A model generated the notes under the pieces. That model was given only the letters and a program-made list of their open reading frames with translations. It searched no databases and was not told the origin of the DNA. Shown one piece after another: positions 36,366 to 46,710 of a DNA stretch of 64,000 bases. Location: positions 60,140,001 through 60,204,000 of the forward strand of contig JALMGJ010000006.1 of the NCBI GenBank assembly GCA_023362775.1, in the 5' to 3' direction. Source of the DNA: Charina bottae (lineage: Eukaryota; Chordata; Lepidosauria; Squamata; Charinaidae). The position numbers and the translations under genes were made by a program. Numbering within the stretch: position 1 is the first letter of the stretch; every line of letters starts with the position of its first letter.

Positions 36366-37259
36366 TGATGGTACTCCTTCACTATTCATAATCATGTTTT
36401 AGGATAATTAAATCTTTTATTCCTTCATATGTTTTGTTGTTGTTGTTGTATTGAACTGAATAAAATTAAGTTATAGTCGAAATATATTTTATTTTAAATA
36501 AAAATGTTCACTCTGACTACCCACCCACCAGCTATTTGCCAACTACTCCACAACAGTTTCTAACAAAGAGATTCATGATTTCATCTGCAAGTCACAACTA
36601 GGTATACTGTACATCTATCAGTATCTGCAAGAGTGTGAATCTGCTTTTCTATGGGAAGCAAGTTGTCATTTCCTTCCATTCTACAGTAAAATGGTAAATT
36701 AACACAACCTAGAATAAGGTTATTTTTGACAAAACACATTGGCTTGTTCATGCAATGTGGAACTAAGCAATAAGAGTTTTCAGATATGCTGACGGGATAT
36801 TCCGGGAGTTGCAGTCCCCAAAATATCTGAGGGCATCAAGTTGAAAGATTATTTTACGACTTCCTCCAATGAAAGAAGCTAAAGAATTGTATTTATAGCT
36901 TCATAAATCTTCATTCATAGGATGCAAACACATACTACTTCCATTGCAGATTCAGATCTGCAAATTTTGATCTACTTTTCAAACTACAAAAGTAGATGAT
37001 GGCACAAGTCCCTGGTACTGCCTTCATTGCTGAAAAATGAGCAGTAGCACTTAGTTATGACTATTTTCTGAACTGTTCAGTGTAAATAAGGAGTGTCTGT
37101 AACAAACTGCTGCAAGCCTACAAATCAATATTTTTGTTTTTAAATTTGCTTACTGTGTCTTCAGTTGTTTTAAAAATCAGAAATCATGGAGCAGAAATAT
37201 TCTCCTTACTCTGGGGTTACCTCCTTCCAACCTTTTGCCTTCAAAAAGATTATACTGCA
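36366..37259. other. AT-rich intron, nothing certain
   Basis: A (GTT)5 tract lies near 36434-36449. At 36780-36845 GGGAGTTGCAGTCCCCAAAA may be a trace of a MITE. No gene. Confidence 0.4.
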
Positions 37260-37261
37260 TA

Positions 37262-37657
37262 TAGGTAATCCTCGACTTATGACCATTCATTTAATGACGG
37301 TCTGAAGTTACAACGGCCTCAGAATGGGTGTTTTACAGCCTGTAAAGCACTTCTGAACATCGCAAAACATTGCACCACCACCTGGCGGTCACATGATCAC
37401 ATTTTGAACGCTTGGCAACCGGCTCACATTTACAACCGGTTGCAGTAATCGCGTTTTGCGATTTTTTTTGTCATTTTCTGGCAAAAAACGCCCATTGAGG
37501 AAGCTGGATTTGCTTAATGACCATGGTGATTCGCTTAATGATGCCGTAAAAATGGTCATAAAATCGGGTCCAGCCATGTGGTGACTAGACTTATGACTGC
37601 AACAACTTAAGATAGAAAATCCGGTCCCAATTGTGGTCATAAATTGAGGACTGCCTG
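37262..37657 (+). mobile_element. Tigger-like (TA-target) MITE, copy 1
   Basis: TAGGTAATCCTCGACTTATG at the left mirrors the right end ATTGAGGACTGCCTG. TA dinucleotides flank both ends (37260-37261, 37658-37659). The body includes repeated CTTAATGA/TTAATGAC phrases. The TIR style and TA target fit pogo/Tigger MITEs. There is no transposase. Confidence 0.85.
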
Positions 37658-37659
37658 TA

Positions 37660-38100
37660 TTAAGATTATGCAAATTTGTACAATAACATTGATGTATACA
37701 AATTATACGTGCTATACAATCATATTGTCAGGGTTTTTTTTCATTATAGTATTTTACCTAATGGAAATTAGATGCTGTATTCATTTTGTTTTCAGCAACC
37801 CTTCTTCTCCAAATAAAGTAATTTATATCCTTTAAGAACAGATTTCATCAACATAAAGTGAAATGTCCAGGTATTATAGAAGGTCTGCAGAACATGTGTC
37901 CTGCCAAATGCTAACCCAAATCTTCTGTTTTTCCACCTGGATATGTTTGCAAACACTAATGAAAGAGTGGCAAATACCTGACCGATAACTAGGATATATA
38001 AGTTACACAGATATATCAACTAGCTCTGGCATGTTTTCTTGATTAAACTGGTTGCTAATAGACTGAGACTTATCTTTCCTAGGGAGTTTTTAAAAGTACT
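37660..38100. other. AT-rich intron, nothing recognised
   Basis: No supported feature. Confidence 0.4.
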
Positions 38101-38108
38101 TACTCATG

Positions 38109-38367
38109 CATAGCTTTCCAAACTGTGTGTCGGGACACGTTAGTGTGTCGGCTGCAGTGTCTGGGTGTGTCGTGGCTGCTGCTGCCTCTGAGCCCTGCCA
38201 GGATTCCGCGCAGGTCCTAGTGCCTGCCTTGTGCCTTGCTGCCTCCAAACCTGCTGTGATTCCACGCAGGTCCTAGTGCCTGCTTTGTGCCCTGCTGTAA
38301 GAGTGTGTCGCGAAATGATGCATGTCTAAAAAGTGTGTCACCAACATGAAAAGTTTGGAAAGCTCTG
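38109..38367 (+). mobile_element. GC-rich hAT-like MITE, copy 4 (variant core)
   Basis: It is nearly the same sequence as 35786-36071 but 27 bp shorter. It is flanked by a perfect 8-bp TACTCATG duplication (38101-38108 and 38368-38375). The ends are CATAGCTTTCC and GGAAAGCTCTG. Confidence 0.95.
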
Positions 38368-38574
38368 TACTCATGAAAGGTGAAAATACTTCATTTTTAA
38401 AATCATTTACAGGATAACATGATTCACAGACAGCCCTAAGTTAGGGCTGCAAAACGTTTGGCCAGTGAGCCAGGTGCAACCTGCTAACATCTCTTCTGCA
38501 GCTCTTCGAGCTTCAAAGAGTGGTCAGGGTTGCATTTTTGGAGTTTGAGGGGGACTAAGGAGCAATATAAGCTC

Positions 38575-38990
38575 CTTAAACCTTACAACGGTATATTGAT
38601 GATACCGGAGCCCAAACTGAAGGATGACCTCCCCCAGTGGCTTCATTTAGATGTTAAACAGGAGGGAGAAATGTGTCAAGCCCAGAGGCTCCCTGCAAAG
38701 CAGGGGCCTCGGGCTCAACCTCTCCCTCCCTACCAACACTGATTGGAACCAGCCCCAAAGAAATTTTGAGAACTACCATAACATGGTGCCTCCAACTCCA
38801 ACATGACTGACTGTATCAAATGCAACTAAGAGACCAAGGAGCACAGGGATAGACACACCACCCCCCATCCCAGCTCCACCATAGGTCATCAATAAGCACA
38901 GCCAATGCCATCTCTGTACTGAACTTCAGCCTGAAACCCAGCTGAAATGGGTCCAGATAATCAGCATCCTTTCAACTAATCTCCCTTAGC
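38575..38990 (-). pseudogene. CR1/L3-like LINE reverse transcriptase fragment
   Basis: Minus-strand reading gives LDPFQLGFRLKFSTEMALAV and LIDDL, the start of the RT domain in L3/CR1 elements, followed by degraded palm sequence. Stops and frameshifts are present. It may be from the same family as the LINE at 61250, which carries only the later part. Confidence 0.7.
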
Positions 38991-39009
38991 CTTTACACCT
39001 CCATGGGCT

Positions 39010-40765
39010 CAGAATTCCAGCTCTCACCTCTTTTGGATTCTGGGGCAACCACCAATTATACAGACAAGGCTATTGTGTGACAGTTTGACTTGCCCACACA
39101 ATAGCTGGTAAAGCCTATTCAGGTGGAGATGATCAATGGCAGGCTCCTCTAATCAAGTCCTATACTACAACTTATAAAAAGATAAAGGTACCCCCCGCAC
39201 ATTTGTGCAGTCGTGTCCAACTCTAGGGGCCGGTGCTCATCTCCGTTTGTTAGCCGAAGAGCCAGCGTTGTCCAAAGATGCTTCCACGGTCATGTGGCCT
39301 CATGACACGCGTGGAACGCTGTTACCTTCCCACTGAAGTGGTACCTATCCATCTACTTGCATTTGCATGCTTTCGAATTGCTAGGTTGGCAAGAGCTGGA
39401 GCTACTGCGGGAGCTCATTCCACACGCAGGGCTAGGGATTCGAACCTTCGAACTTGCGAACTTCCAATCGACAAGCCTGGCGTCTTACCCGCTGAGCCAC
39501 ATATAGCTGGGAATAAAAGACCATGAAGAATTCTTCCCAACTATATTTACCACCTCCATGCATGTCCCAACTGTCTTGAGGATAGACTGGCTTCGGACCC
39601 ACACTCTTGATTTCTCTGGAAGGAAGAAACTTTTTCTGTTTCCTCTCAAAAGATGTTAGCTGCACCATTTGCAGGCATCCAACTCTTCCTTCTCTCCCTC
39701 CCACACCACTGCCTGAACCTCCTTCCTTGCCAGAAAAGCAGATTTTGCTAATGTCTTGGGGAAGAAGAAACAGCTACTTGCCTCCTCATCAAGTGTGTGA
39801 CTGTACCATCCCCTTATTACCTGGGAGCCAGATCCCAGCTAAAAGGCAATATCCATGTCTACTAAAGAGTTAACCACACTGAAAGAGTTTCTGGACAACA
39901 ATCTGATTCTTCCTTTTCCTCATTTGCAATCTTATATTTTTTATATAAAAGGAAAGACAATTCTTCTTTAAGACCATGTTCCTAGGATTCTACACCCTGT
40001 GACCATTAGGGACCACTATCACTGCCTCTAGTTTCAGATCTGCCTTCAGGAGATATGCATTTCACTGAATTTGACTTGAGAGGAGTTTATAATTTGATTC
40101 AGGTGAAGAGGGACATGAATACTTAATAGACTGACACTCGATGTAGTAAATTTGAATACATAGTAATGCTCTTTGGTTTAGTTACATGCTTGCCAAATTC
40201 TCCAGATTTATGAATGAGATATTCTCATATATTCTGGACAAGTACTTTGTCATTCATCTGGATGACATTTTGATTTTTTCAGAAGATCTTTCGCTACATT
40301 TTACTCCTATCAGGAACGCATTACAGTGCCTATGCAGAAACAAAATCTACGGTAAGTTGGAAAAATGTGCCTACCTCAATTAGACTACTGGTTTATCAGA
40401 TCTCTACAGAAAGTGCGCTGATGGATCCTTCAAAAAATTCAATCTCTACTTACATGGATGGCACCTAGAAATGTTAAAGATCTCCAACATTCTGGGTTTT
40501 GCCAACTTTTATTTAAAAAAATCATCTCTGATTTTGTAGAGAGCACAAGGCTGCTAATTCAACTTCTAAAAACAGGATGCCAATTTAAATGGTCACCCCA
40601 AGAGGAAGTTGCCTTAGGGCTTGAAAAGTCTCTTTTCATCCCAGCTGCTACTCAGACACCTGGATCCCAGCCACCCACCCCTTTGTTGTGCAAACCAATG
40701 TCTCGAACTTTGCTTTGCGAGCTGTTCTTTTCTAGAGAGGGTTGGATAGGGTCCAGTGTTCAAGT
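39010..40765 (+). pseudogene. Decayed Ty3/gypsy pol (protease, RT, RNase H) with nested SINE
   Basis: In changing plus-strand frames the order is that of a gypsy pol. LLDSGATTNYTDKA (aspartic protease DSGA) lies at about 39037-39080. RIDWLRTH is after the SINE, near 39580. FVIHLDDILIFSED (RT catalytic region) is at 40240-40290. A FANFYLKK block and an RNase H-like block continue to about 40730. Many stops and frameshifts show it is old. No LTRs were recognised. It is distinct from the younger copy at 55295. A SINE (39181-39501) interrupts it. Confidence 0.85.
39181..39501 (-). mobile_element. tRNA-derived SINE with CTTTA-type tail, copy 3
   Basis: Same family as 5023 and 8277: tail complement GATAAAGGTACCCCCC at the left, B-box complement GGGATTCGAACC near 39434, head GCTGAGCCAC at the right. 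It lies inside the decayed gypsy element, so it inserted after it. Confidence 0.92.
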
Positions 40766-40789
40766 CAACCTTGAGCATCTCTTCTGAAG

Positions 40790-41085
40790 TGTTAACAATC
40801 CCCCACTATCTTTGTGGCATCTGTAAATCTTCTCTAAGTCATTTATGAAAATGTTGGCGCACCGTGCTCAGGACAAAACCCTGTGGTGCCCCATTGGATA
40901 CCTCCCTCCAAAGTGACATAAAACCATTAAGGGCCACATATTAAGTATAGTTGTTCTAGGCCCACTTTAATCTTTGATTCAAAGTTTGGACCATTCCACT
41001 AACCAAAATATGCAGAAGTTTAAATAGCAGTGATATCAGATTGGCTAACTCCAAATTCAAGTAGACCTCTCAATTGTAGATTTCA
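40790..41085 (-). pseudogene. CR1-like LINE reverse transcriptase fragment
   Basis: Minus-strand reading begins near the FINDLEKIYRCHKDSGGLLT block, the motif that follows the GVPQGSVLGP region in CR1 RT. Upstream the GTGGTGCCCC..GGGTTTTG wording matches that region in DNA. It is strongly mutated and immediately follows the gypsy remnant. Confidence 0.7.
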
Positions 41086-41563
41086 GGAGAAATACTTTTC
41101 TCAATTATCTAATTCGCCAACTTTCAACTAAACCATAGACCTTAATACATAACAATAGAGGACATGCAGTACTCATTAGTAGTGCGCAAAATGTTTTGAA
41201 TTGAACCATCTTGAATTCAAAACACTCCATTCTGACCACTAAAACAGCTGTTGCAAGTGCAAAACAGGCTGTTTGAGCATTTTGGAACTGCTCCAAGCTT
41301 GAAAAAGTGTGTGAATCATTCAGTTTTGAGTTCAAAATATTTCTAAAAGGTTCAAATAAACCCATTTTCTGCTTGAATCAGGGTATTTTGAATTCAAAGC
41401 ACTTTAATGCAAACAATGTGAGCATCCCTAGTGGTCATGTTCATTACTAAATGAGGCAGGTTTATAATAATACCTCAGCTCAGATTAGCTTCCATTTTGT
41501 TTACATATTAAAGGAATTAATACAGGTTGGTGTTAAGTCTTCTGAGAGTACTGTACTGGTAGG
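41086..41563. other. AT-rich intron, internally repetitive
   Basis: TTTTGAATTGAACC, TTGAATTCAAAAC and TTTGAATTCAAAGC recur between 41190 and 41410. They give a weak local repeat structure with GAATTC palindromes. No gene was recognised. Confidence 0.4.
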
Positions 41564-41571
41564 TTCTAGAA

Positions 41572-41865
41572 CAGGGCTTTCCAAAGTGCCGCCACTGAAG
41601 ACACACCGCCGCCGGCGGCGCGGGGGGGAGCACGTGCACGGCGGCGGCGCGGGGGGGCATGCGGCGGCGTGCGCGTGCACGGTGGCGGCGCAGGGGGGCG
41701 TGCAGCGGCGTGCGCGTGGATGGCGGTGGCGGAAGCCTCCGCTAAAACGCGGAAGCCGTGGCCACCATGTACACGCGCACCGCCGCTTCCGGGTGGTGTG
41801 TCGCCACACCACGCTGTGTGTGGCAACACACTTTTGTGTCGCCACACAGAGTTTGGAAAGCTCTG
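41572..41865 (-). mobile_element. GC-rich hAT-like MITE, copy 5
   Basis: CAGGGCTTTCCAAAGTGCCG and AGTTTGGAAAGCTCTG ends are flanked by a perfect 8-bp TTCTAGAA duplication (41564-41571 and 41866-41873). It is GC-rich like copy 1, with a GCTTCCGG site at 41785-41792. The 213-codon frame spanning it is not a gene. Confidence 0.95.
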
Positions 41866-41877
41866 TTCTAGAAACAC

Positions 41878-41960
41878 CTTATTTATTTATTAATCATATT
41901 TATACCCCGCCTATCCCCTCCCTATCGGAGGACTCTAGGTGGCTTACAACATTGCAAATT
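41878..41960 (-). repeat. CR1/L3-type LINE 3' tail
   Basis: TTATTTATTTATTAATCATA, then CCCCGCCTATCCCCTCCCTA and GGACTCTAGGTGGCTTACAA form a minus-strand LINE end. Confidence 0.7.
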
Positions 41961-42194
41961 CATATATATTATACATACATTCATATATATTATTACTGCG
42001 CACTAAGGGAGAGGGGTAAGGGAACCGACTCTTCTTCCGTAGGTATTGGACTACATGTCTCAGAATACCTCGCTTTCCGAGTCGGCTGCTGATCCCTCTA
42101 ATGGGTTGTGCTTCCTGTTAAACACATTACCAAGGGAGGGAGGAATAAAGCACCATGTATCATAAATACTGCAATAGCATAATTTTAATCCATT

Positions 42195-42278
42195 TTGTTG
42201 TTAAATTTTGTTGTTAAATTTATTTATTATAACCCTCCCAGAGTCCCTTGCATGGGAGATGGGCGGGGAATAAATTTG

Positions 42279-42308
<30 letters not shown>
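42195..42308 (+). repeat. CR1/L3-type LINE 3' tail with (AAAT)n
   Basis: AACCCTCCCAGAGTCCCTTG and CATGGGAGATGGGCGGGGAA are followed by (AAAT)7, the same end as the LINE at 61250-62272. The rest of the LINE is absent. Confidence 0.85.
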
Positions 42309-42309
<1 letters not shown>

Positions 42310-45230
42310 CAAGCGCCAGTGACTAATATAAGCATTAAAATTGGTTCACTCTATGCACAGCCCAGTATTTCATGCTAACCTAATTCCAAAGATTAAAGAA
42401 ACTCTCCTTTTCAGCACTGTGGTTAACAAATTAATAGTTCGATTAATTTAATCAAGTTTATTTACTCAGAAATCTAATTAGATTACTGTTTATATGTGAA
42501 GACATTTAGGGTCTGTAATCTCATCAGACATAGTTGCCTATGTATCTTATGGATTTATGCCCTAAGTAAAGTAAGTTTAGGATAACAGAATAAGGCTACA
42601 ATTGAATATACTGGGACTCAATGCCAGCTCAAGGGTATATGGCACCTCTAGGCCACATTGACTGATGGTGCTACCTCCCACCTATGTGAAGGTGTGTGTT
42701 TTTTAGATTGATTCAAAAGGAGGGGCAGTGTTAACAGTCCCTGAGCTTTGGAGTGCCTACTCAACCTTAGTTTAAAGGACCTACAGCACTTCTAAATCAA
42801 TGTGTATAAAATTAGTCATAAGACTGTATTTCTATGCAGAGTGAGGCGAAATCAGCACCTAAAAGGCTTCACCCAACTTTGCATAAAGTCAGGCTGCATA
42901 ACTACACTCCTACATGGTTTAAAAAAAAAAACAACCTAAGTGCCATTGAACTTTTCAGCAAATCTGCTAAGGCTGTGTGGTAGTGCTGCTCTCTAACATG
43001 CAATTATTTGGAAGTAAACCTCCCAACCTTAGCAGGAATTAGTTCTCAACAAATACATATAAAATCAGATTGCATCCCAAGCAGCAAGCAGAAGGCTACT
43101 GGCAAGCCTATGGTGTACTGAAACAATTACATCTAAAGCAATAAAGCCTTATCCAACAATCATGAGTTTAAATGCGGAAAGGCTGAACAATATTCCCCTG
43201 CAGATATCTTGTTATCCAGACTGGTAAGCCACTGGCATCCTAGGGATTTTACTTAGGTTCCACAACCAATTTTAAGATGAAACCCACTCTGGTGATTGAC
43301 TGTGTTAATGAATGATTTCCTAAGGGGTCCCCTAGCAAGTGTACAAGCAATCTCCCCAAAAGAACAGACTCAACACTAAAGCTATTCATAAGACAGCACA
43401 TTTACACCAATCAGTCAGTGACAATAGACTTCTAATTCTCAGTGCAGCACAATGGCTCATGATTAGAACAAAACAAGAAGAGACCCATACTTAAATCTGT
43501 AAAGGCAAGTTCAAAAATACTTTATTCATACATCATAAAAGTGCATGCTACACTCCAACATTAGATCGGCAATAGCTTAGCAAAAGTGGTACTCTTCCAT
43601 AGAAAATACAATTATATTTAGAGAGGGAGCAACATCCAGAGCATTATATATAGTCAACCGGATTAATTTTGTAAGTGAGTTGTTATGGTTCAGCATGTTA
43701 CTTCTGAATAGTACTTTTTTTCCTTTCCACACAGCTAAAATAATTTTCTCGATTAAAATAATCTTGCAATAAATAAAAATGTTATTTATTGACATGCTTT
43801 ATGTCTTCATTTTCCCTTTCTAAAAGAAGTATTAAAAAAGCAAAAAAGTATACCTTGAAATATTTGACCAGTAATATTGCACATGCCATTCCATTAAATA
43901 TTAGAGTGGTTTTGAAATCCATGTGCATAGTTACAGTAGGCATAATCAATATCTAGCCAGAAAAAAAAAAGAAAATAAATCCCATCAATGACCTTTGTAA
44001 GTTAATACTTGGATCAGAAACAGCATCTGGGAACAATTTTAAGTATGTATGTAACCTGTCTTCCCTCCCACCAACTATTAATCCTCATGCAGGGAAGTAT
44101 TTGCATTTTTGTTAGAATTGTTGTGTTCCATACGCTGTTCAACAATGTGACATATCTCAAATTCATAACAAACATTATTGCATTGCCCTTCACTAGCTAT
44201 ATTATACTATAATATACTAGCTATATTGTGCAAGTATTAATGGGTTTTTTTTTCCTTCAGAAGACTTAAAAACAAGAAGCATTCTTCTAATTCATATGTT
44301 TACCAAGAAGCCAATTCATCTAGTAGGGCTTACTTCCATGCAAATAGTCCTGGGGTTCACCACTTTGCCTATCAGCTGAAAAGTAGCTGTACCCCAACCC
44401 AGAAATGGTAAAAGAACCTAGCAAAAACCAATTTATGAAGGAAAACTAATGCTGATGTTCTTGATCTTTTGGTTATTTATCTGAATAAAAAAGTACATGG
44501 TAAGAAATGTTTCTATCACAGGCTCAAAGCCCAGCTTAAAAAGAGAGGCTTAGTTACATGATTAGTATTATTGTTTTTTGACAAACAGTTTCAGAAGTAC
44601 CACACTAGAAAAAGAATAAAAGGAGTAAGTGGTTTTTTTAAAAGTATTCAGCGGATGGAGGGAAAAGAGACAGAGAAGGATGCGAAATTCCACATTCATC
44701 AGTCAACATCTAATGTCCTTTGTTGTTCACCTTTTGTAGAGTGGAGGAGATGGAAACAGCTTTTCCTCTGCCCCACACTGTAACTTCCTTGATAATACCC
44801 AGTCTATTTTCTTGCGTAATGCAAGCACTTTTGTATCCTAACATGCAAGAGAACAAAAACACCACCAGCACTGGAAGTAGGTTACTATCCGATTTCAAAC
44901 GCATCACATTCATCCGTACGTTGGTGCTGCTAAAGACTTACAAAGGAGGTGGCAGTTTTAAGTTGCACTGACACTCGAGAGCCAAAGGTTCACATTTTTA
45001 AAAGCATCGCGACATTGCTTAGACTGCTTTTTCGGACGCGGACTGAGTGGACCGACCACCCGTCTTTGAAAGATGCTGCTTAACCAGATACGCGGTTAAA
45101 AGCGTCTTCAACACAGTATTCAAAGAAGCCACTAGTCTCTCCCCACGACAAATGGCAACGACTATTGCAAATGAATAAATAAATTATCCCTCATCCTTTT
45201 TCTTTATTCCACATTTTTAAAATCAAAAGC
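42309..45230. other. AT-rich intron leading into the CpG island
   Basis: No transposon or gene was recognised. GC content climbs after about 44980 toward the DOCK4 promoter. Open frames at 44571-44971 have no motif. Confidence 0.5.
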
Positions 45231-45541
45231 TGTCCAAACGACACTTCGGGGACGGGGGAAGAAAAGCGAGGAGGAGGAGGAGGAGAAGCTGCGAGAGAGC
45301 GACGGCGAAAGCAATACAATCTCTTTCTCTCGAAACCTTAAACAAACATCCCCCCGGAGAGCACATAAGAGAAATGCAGAATTGCCCAGATCAAAGGTGG
45401 GAAACGGTGCGGGAGCAGAGGGTAAAGAGTGGACGAACGGAGACTCCCCTCTGGTTTATTTCCCGAGCCCCACGGAAGAGCCCCGGGGACGGCAGAGAGT
45501 GGACAGACGGGCATCAAGTGCCAAAGGGAGATGTCACTCAC

Positions 45542-45578
45542 CGACTCCGTATTTCTCGTGCTCTGTAGGAATCCACAT
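45542..45578 (-). CDS. DOCK4: DOCK4 first coding exon
   Basis: DOCK4 is a guanine-nucleotide exchange factor that activates Rac (and Rap) small GTPases and works with ELMO proteins in cytoskeletal control. On the minus strand the ATG at 45578 opens MWIPTEHEKYGV, which matches the start of vertebrate DOCK4 as I know it. After 37 coding bases the exon ends in phase 1 at a consensus donor, G|GTGAGT (45541-45536). The encoded residues form the lead-in to the N-terminal SH3 domain. Only this exon lies in the window, and the next should be far to the left. The 5' UTR must lie between 45579 and the shared promoter. The assignment also fits the head-to-head ZNF277 neighbour. Confidence 0.93.
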
Positions 45579-46124
45579 GCTCAAGAGTGCGCCTTTTGGT
45601 CCCCTTTTTGCAAACAATACCAGAAACAGCTGCAGCTCCTCTCCAGCTCAAAAAACAGCCGCAGCTGCTGCCGTTGCCAACAACTCCCTCCCCCTTGCCC
45701 AGCGGCCAGCGCTACTACTACAGCCGCGACTGCTCGTTGCGTCCGGCTCAGCTTCGCTCCGCAGCCTCCAGCGGCGAAGTCATTGTTCTGATTGACTAAA
45801 CCAGCTCGCGCTCTGGGACAGTCACGGCGAGCTCCGTCTCCGCCCCACCGAACCTTCAGGGGGCCCACTGCATGCTGGGAAACGGAGTCTTTTGCTCACC
45901 AGCCGCCCCGGGAAGACACGCCCATCTTCCATGCAGCTCTTCTTTGCGGAGCCCGCTGGTGAACCAAAAGACGTCCCGCTCCCGACATGCTTTGGGCCAG
46001 GGAAAAGGGGGAGGTGGGCTGAAGGGAGACGCCTCGCCGTTTCCTATTGGTGCAGGCGTCAATACAAGGTTGGAGGGCGAGGCTTTGGGGCGAAATCGCC
46101 GCCGCTGCGTTACTGCCTGGCGGC

Positions 46125-46164
46125 ATGGCAGCTTCGCGGGAAAGGGAGGCGGAGGAGAGGAACG
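46125..46164 (+). CDS. ZNF277: ZNF277 first coding exon
   Basis: ATG at 46125 opens MAASREREAEERN and the exon ends in phase 1 at G|GTGAGT (46165-46170). The N-terminal MAAS agrees with mammalian ZNF277. The rest of this short exon is a charged, low-complexity stretch that differs from the mammalian one, as expected for a disordered N-terminus. The phase matches the acceptor of exon 2 at 63542. ZNF277 is a C2H2 zinc-finger protein reported to bind ribosomal protein uS5 (RPS2) and to act with Polycomb BMI1 at Ink4a/Arf. The Kozak context GGCATGG is good. An upstream in-frame ATG was not seen. Confidence 0.85.
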
Positions 46165-46710
46165 GTGAGTCGGATCTCCTCTTCCCGGCGCTTTTCCCCC
46201 CGGGGAAGAAGCTGTGGCGCGCGCCTCGAGTTTCAAGATCCCCGGGGTTCCTCTTTAGAAACTCAAAAGTGAAATGCTGGGCAAAGTTAGGGGTGGGGGT
46301 TAAAGGATTAGAAGGATCTGGTTTCCTTTTCTGCCTGGCAGCGAGAAGTCTTTCAGTGTAAATGCAACTCCGTAAAAGTTCCCACTTAATAGAAGTATTA
46401 GGGAATAAGGTTTTAATCTGTTGTTGTTGTTGTTAAAGGACAACGTTGCATGGGGGGGGGGGGAACCCAGCCCTTAAAAAGTAGGCTGAAACGAGTCCCT
46501 GTAGATAGAAACTTCTTCAGCTTTCGCTGCTCCTGTAGACCGTGAATAATAAGGGTAGAATATTTCTGTTCGCATCTTCATCTGCTGAACTTTCAACATG
46601 TTATAACTAGGTGGTAAGTCTCATGCAGGCTGGGAGGACAACAACCTGCTAAGCAAAACTGCTGTTGCCGTTGAATTAGTGCTGTGAACCCAAGGGAAGT
46701 TTATAAAGGA

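Larger units (their letters stand above)
1..45541 (-). other. DOCK4: DOCK4 intron 1 (partial, 5' end)
   Basis: This is everything downstream (minus strand) of the DOCK4 exon 1 donor at 45541-45540. No second DOCK4 exon was recognised. In mammals the first intron of this gene is very large (recalled knowledge), so its absence is expected. Composition is AT-rich, interrupted by transposons listed separately and by small GC-rich islands that are all MITEs. No long open frame here has a host-gene signature. Confidence 0.85.
45230..46270. promoter_or_regulatory. CpG-island bidirectional promoter of DOCK4 and ZNF277
   Basis: This is the only long GC/CpG-rich block that is not a transposon. It contains both first exons, with the two ATGs 546 bases apart and divergent. 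Visible motifs include GCATGCTGGGAAA (45870-45882), resembling a ZNF143 site, an inverted CCAAT box ATTGG (46046-46050), and a GACGTC CRE-like core (45970-45975). No TATA box stands near either ATG. Start sites were not determined. Confidence 0.85.

Noticed and set aside
40186..40383. Domesticated gypsy gene
   Set aside because: The frame is only 65 codons and the surrounding pol is full of stops and shifts.
41451..42092. 213-codon open frame
   Set aside because: It joins flanking intron, a MITE and a LINE tail; no conserved domain and the MITE's target duplication lies inside it.
45382..46361. Many open frames of 60-137 codons in the CpG island
   Set aside because: High GC removes stops; only the two short first exons have homology and correct donor sites.
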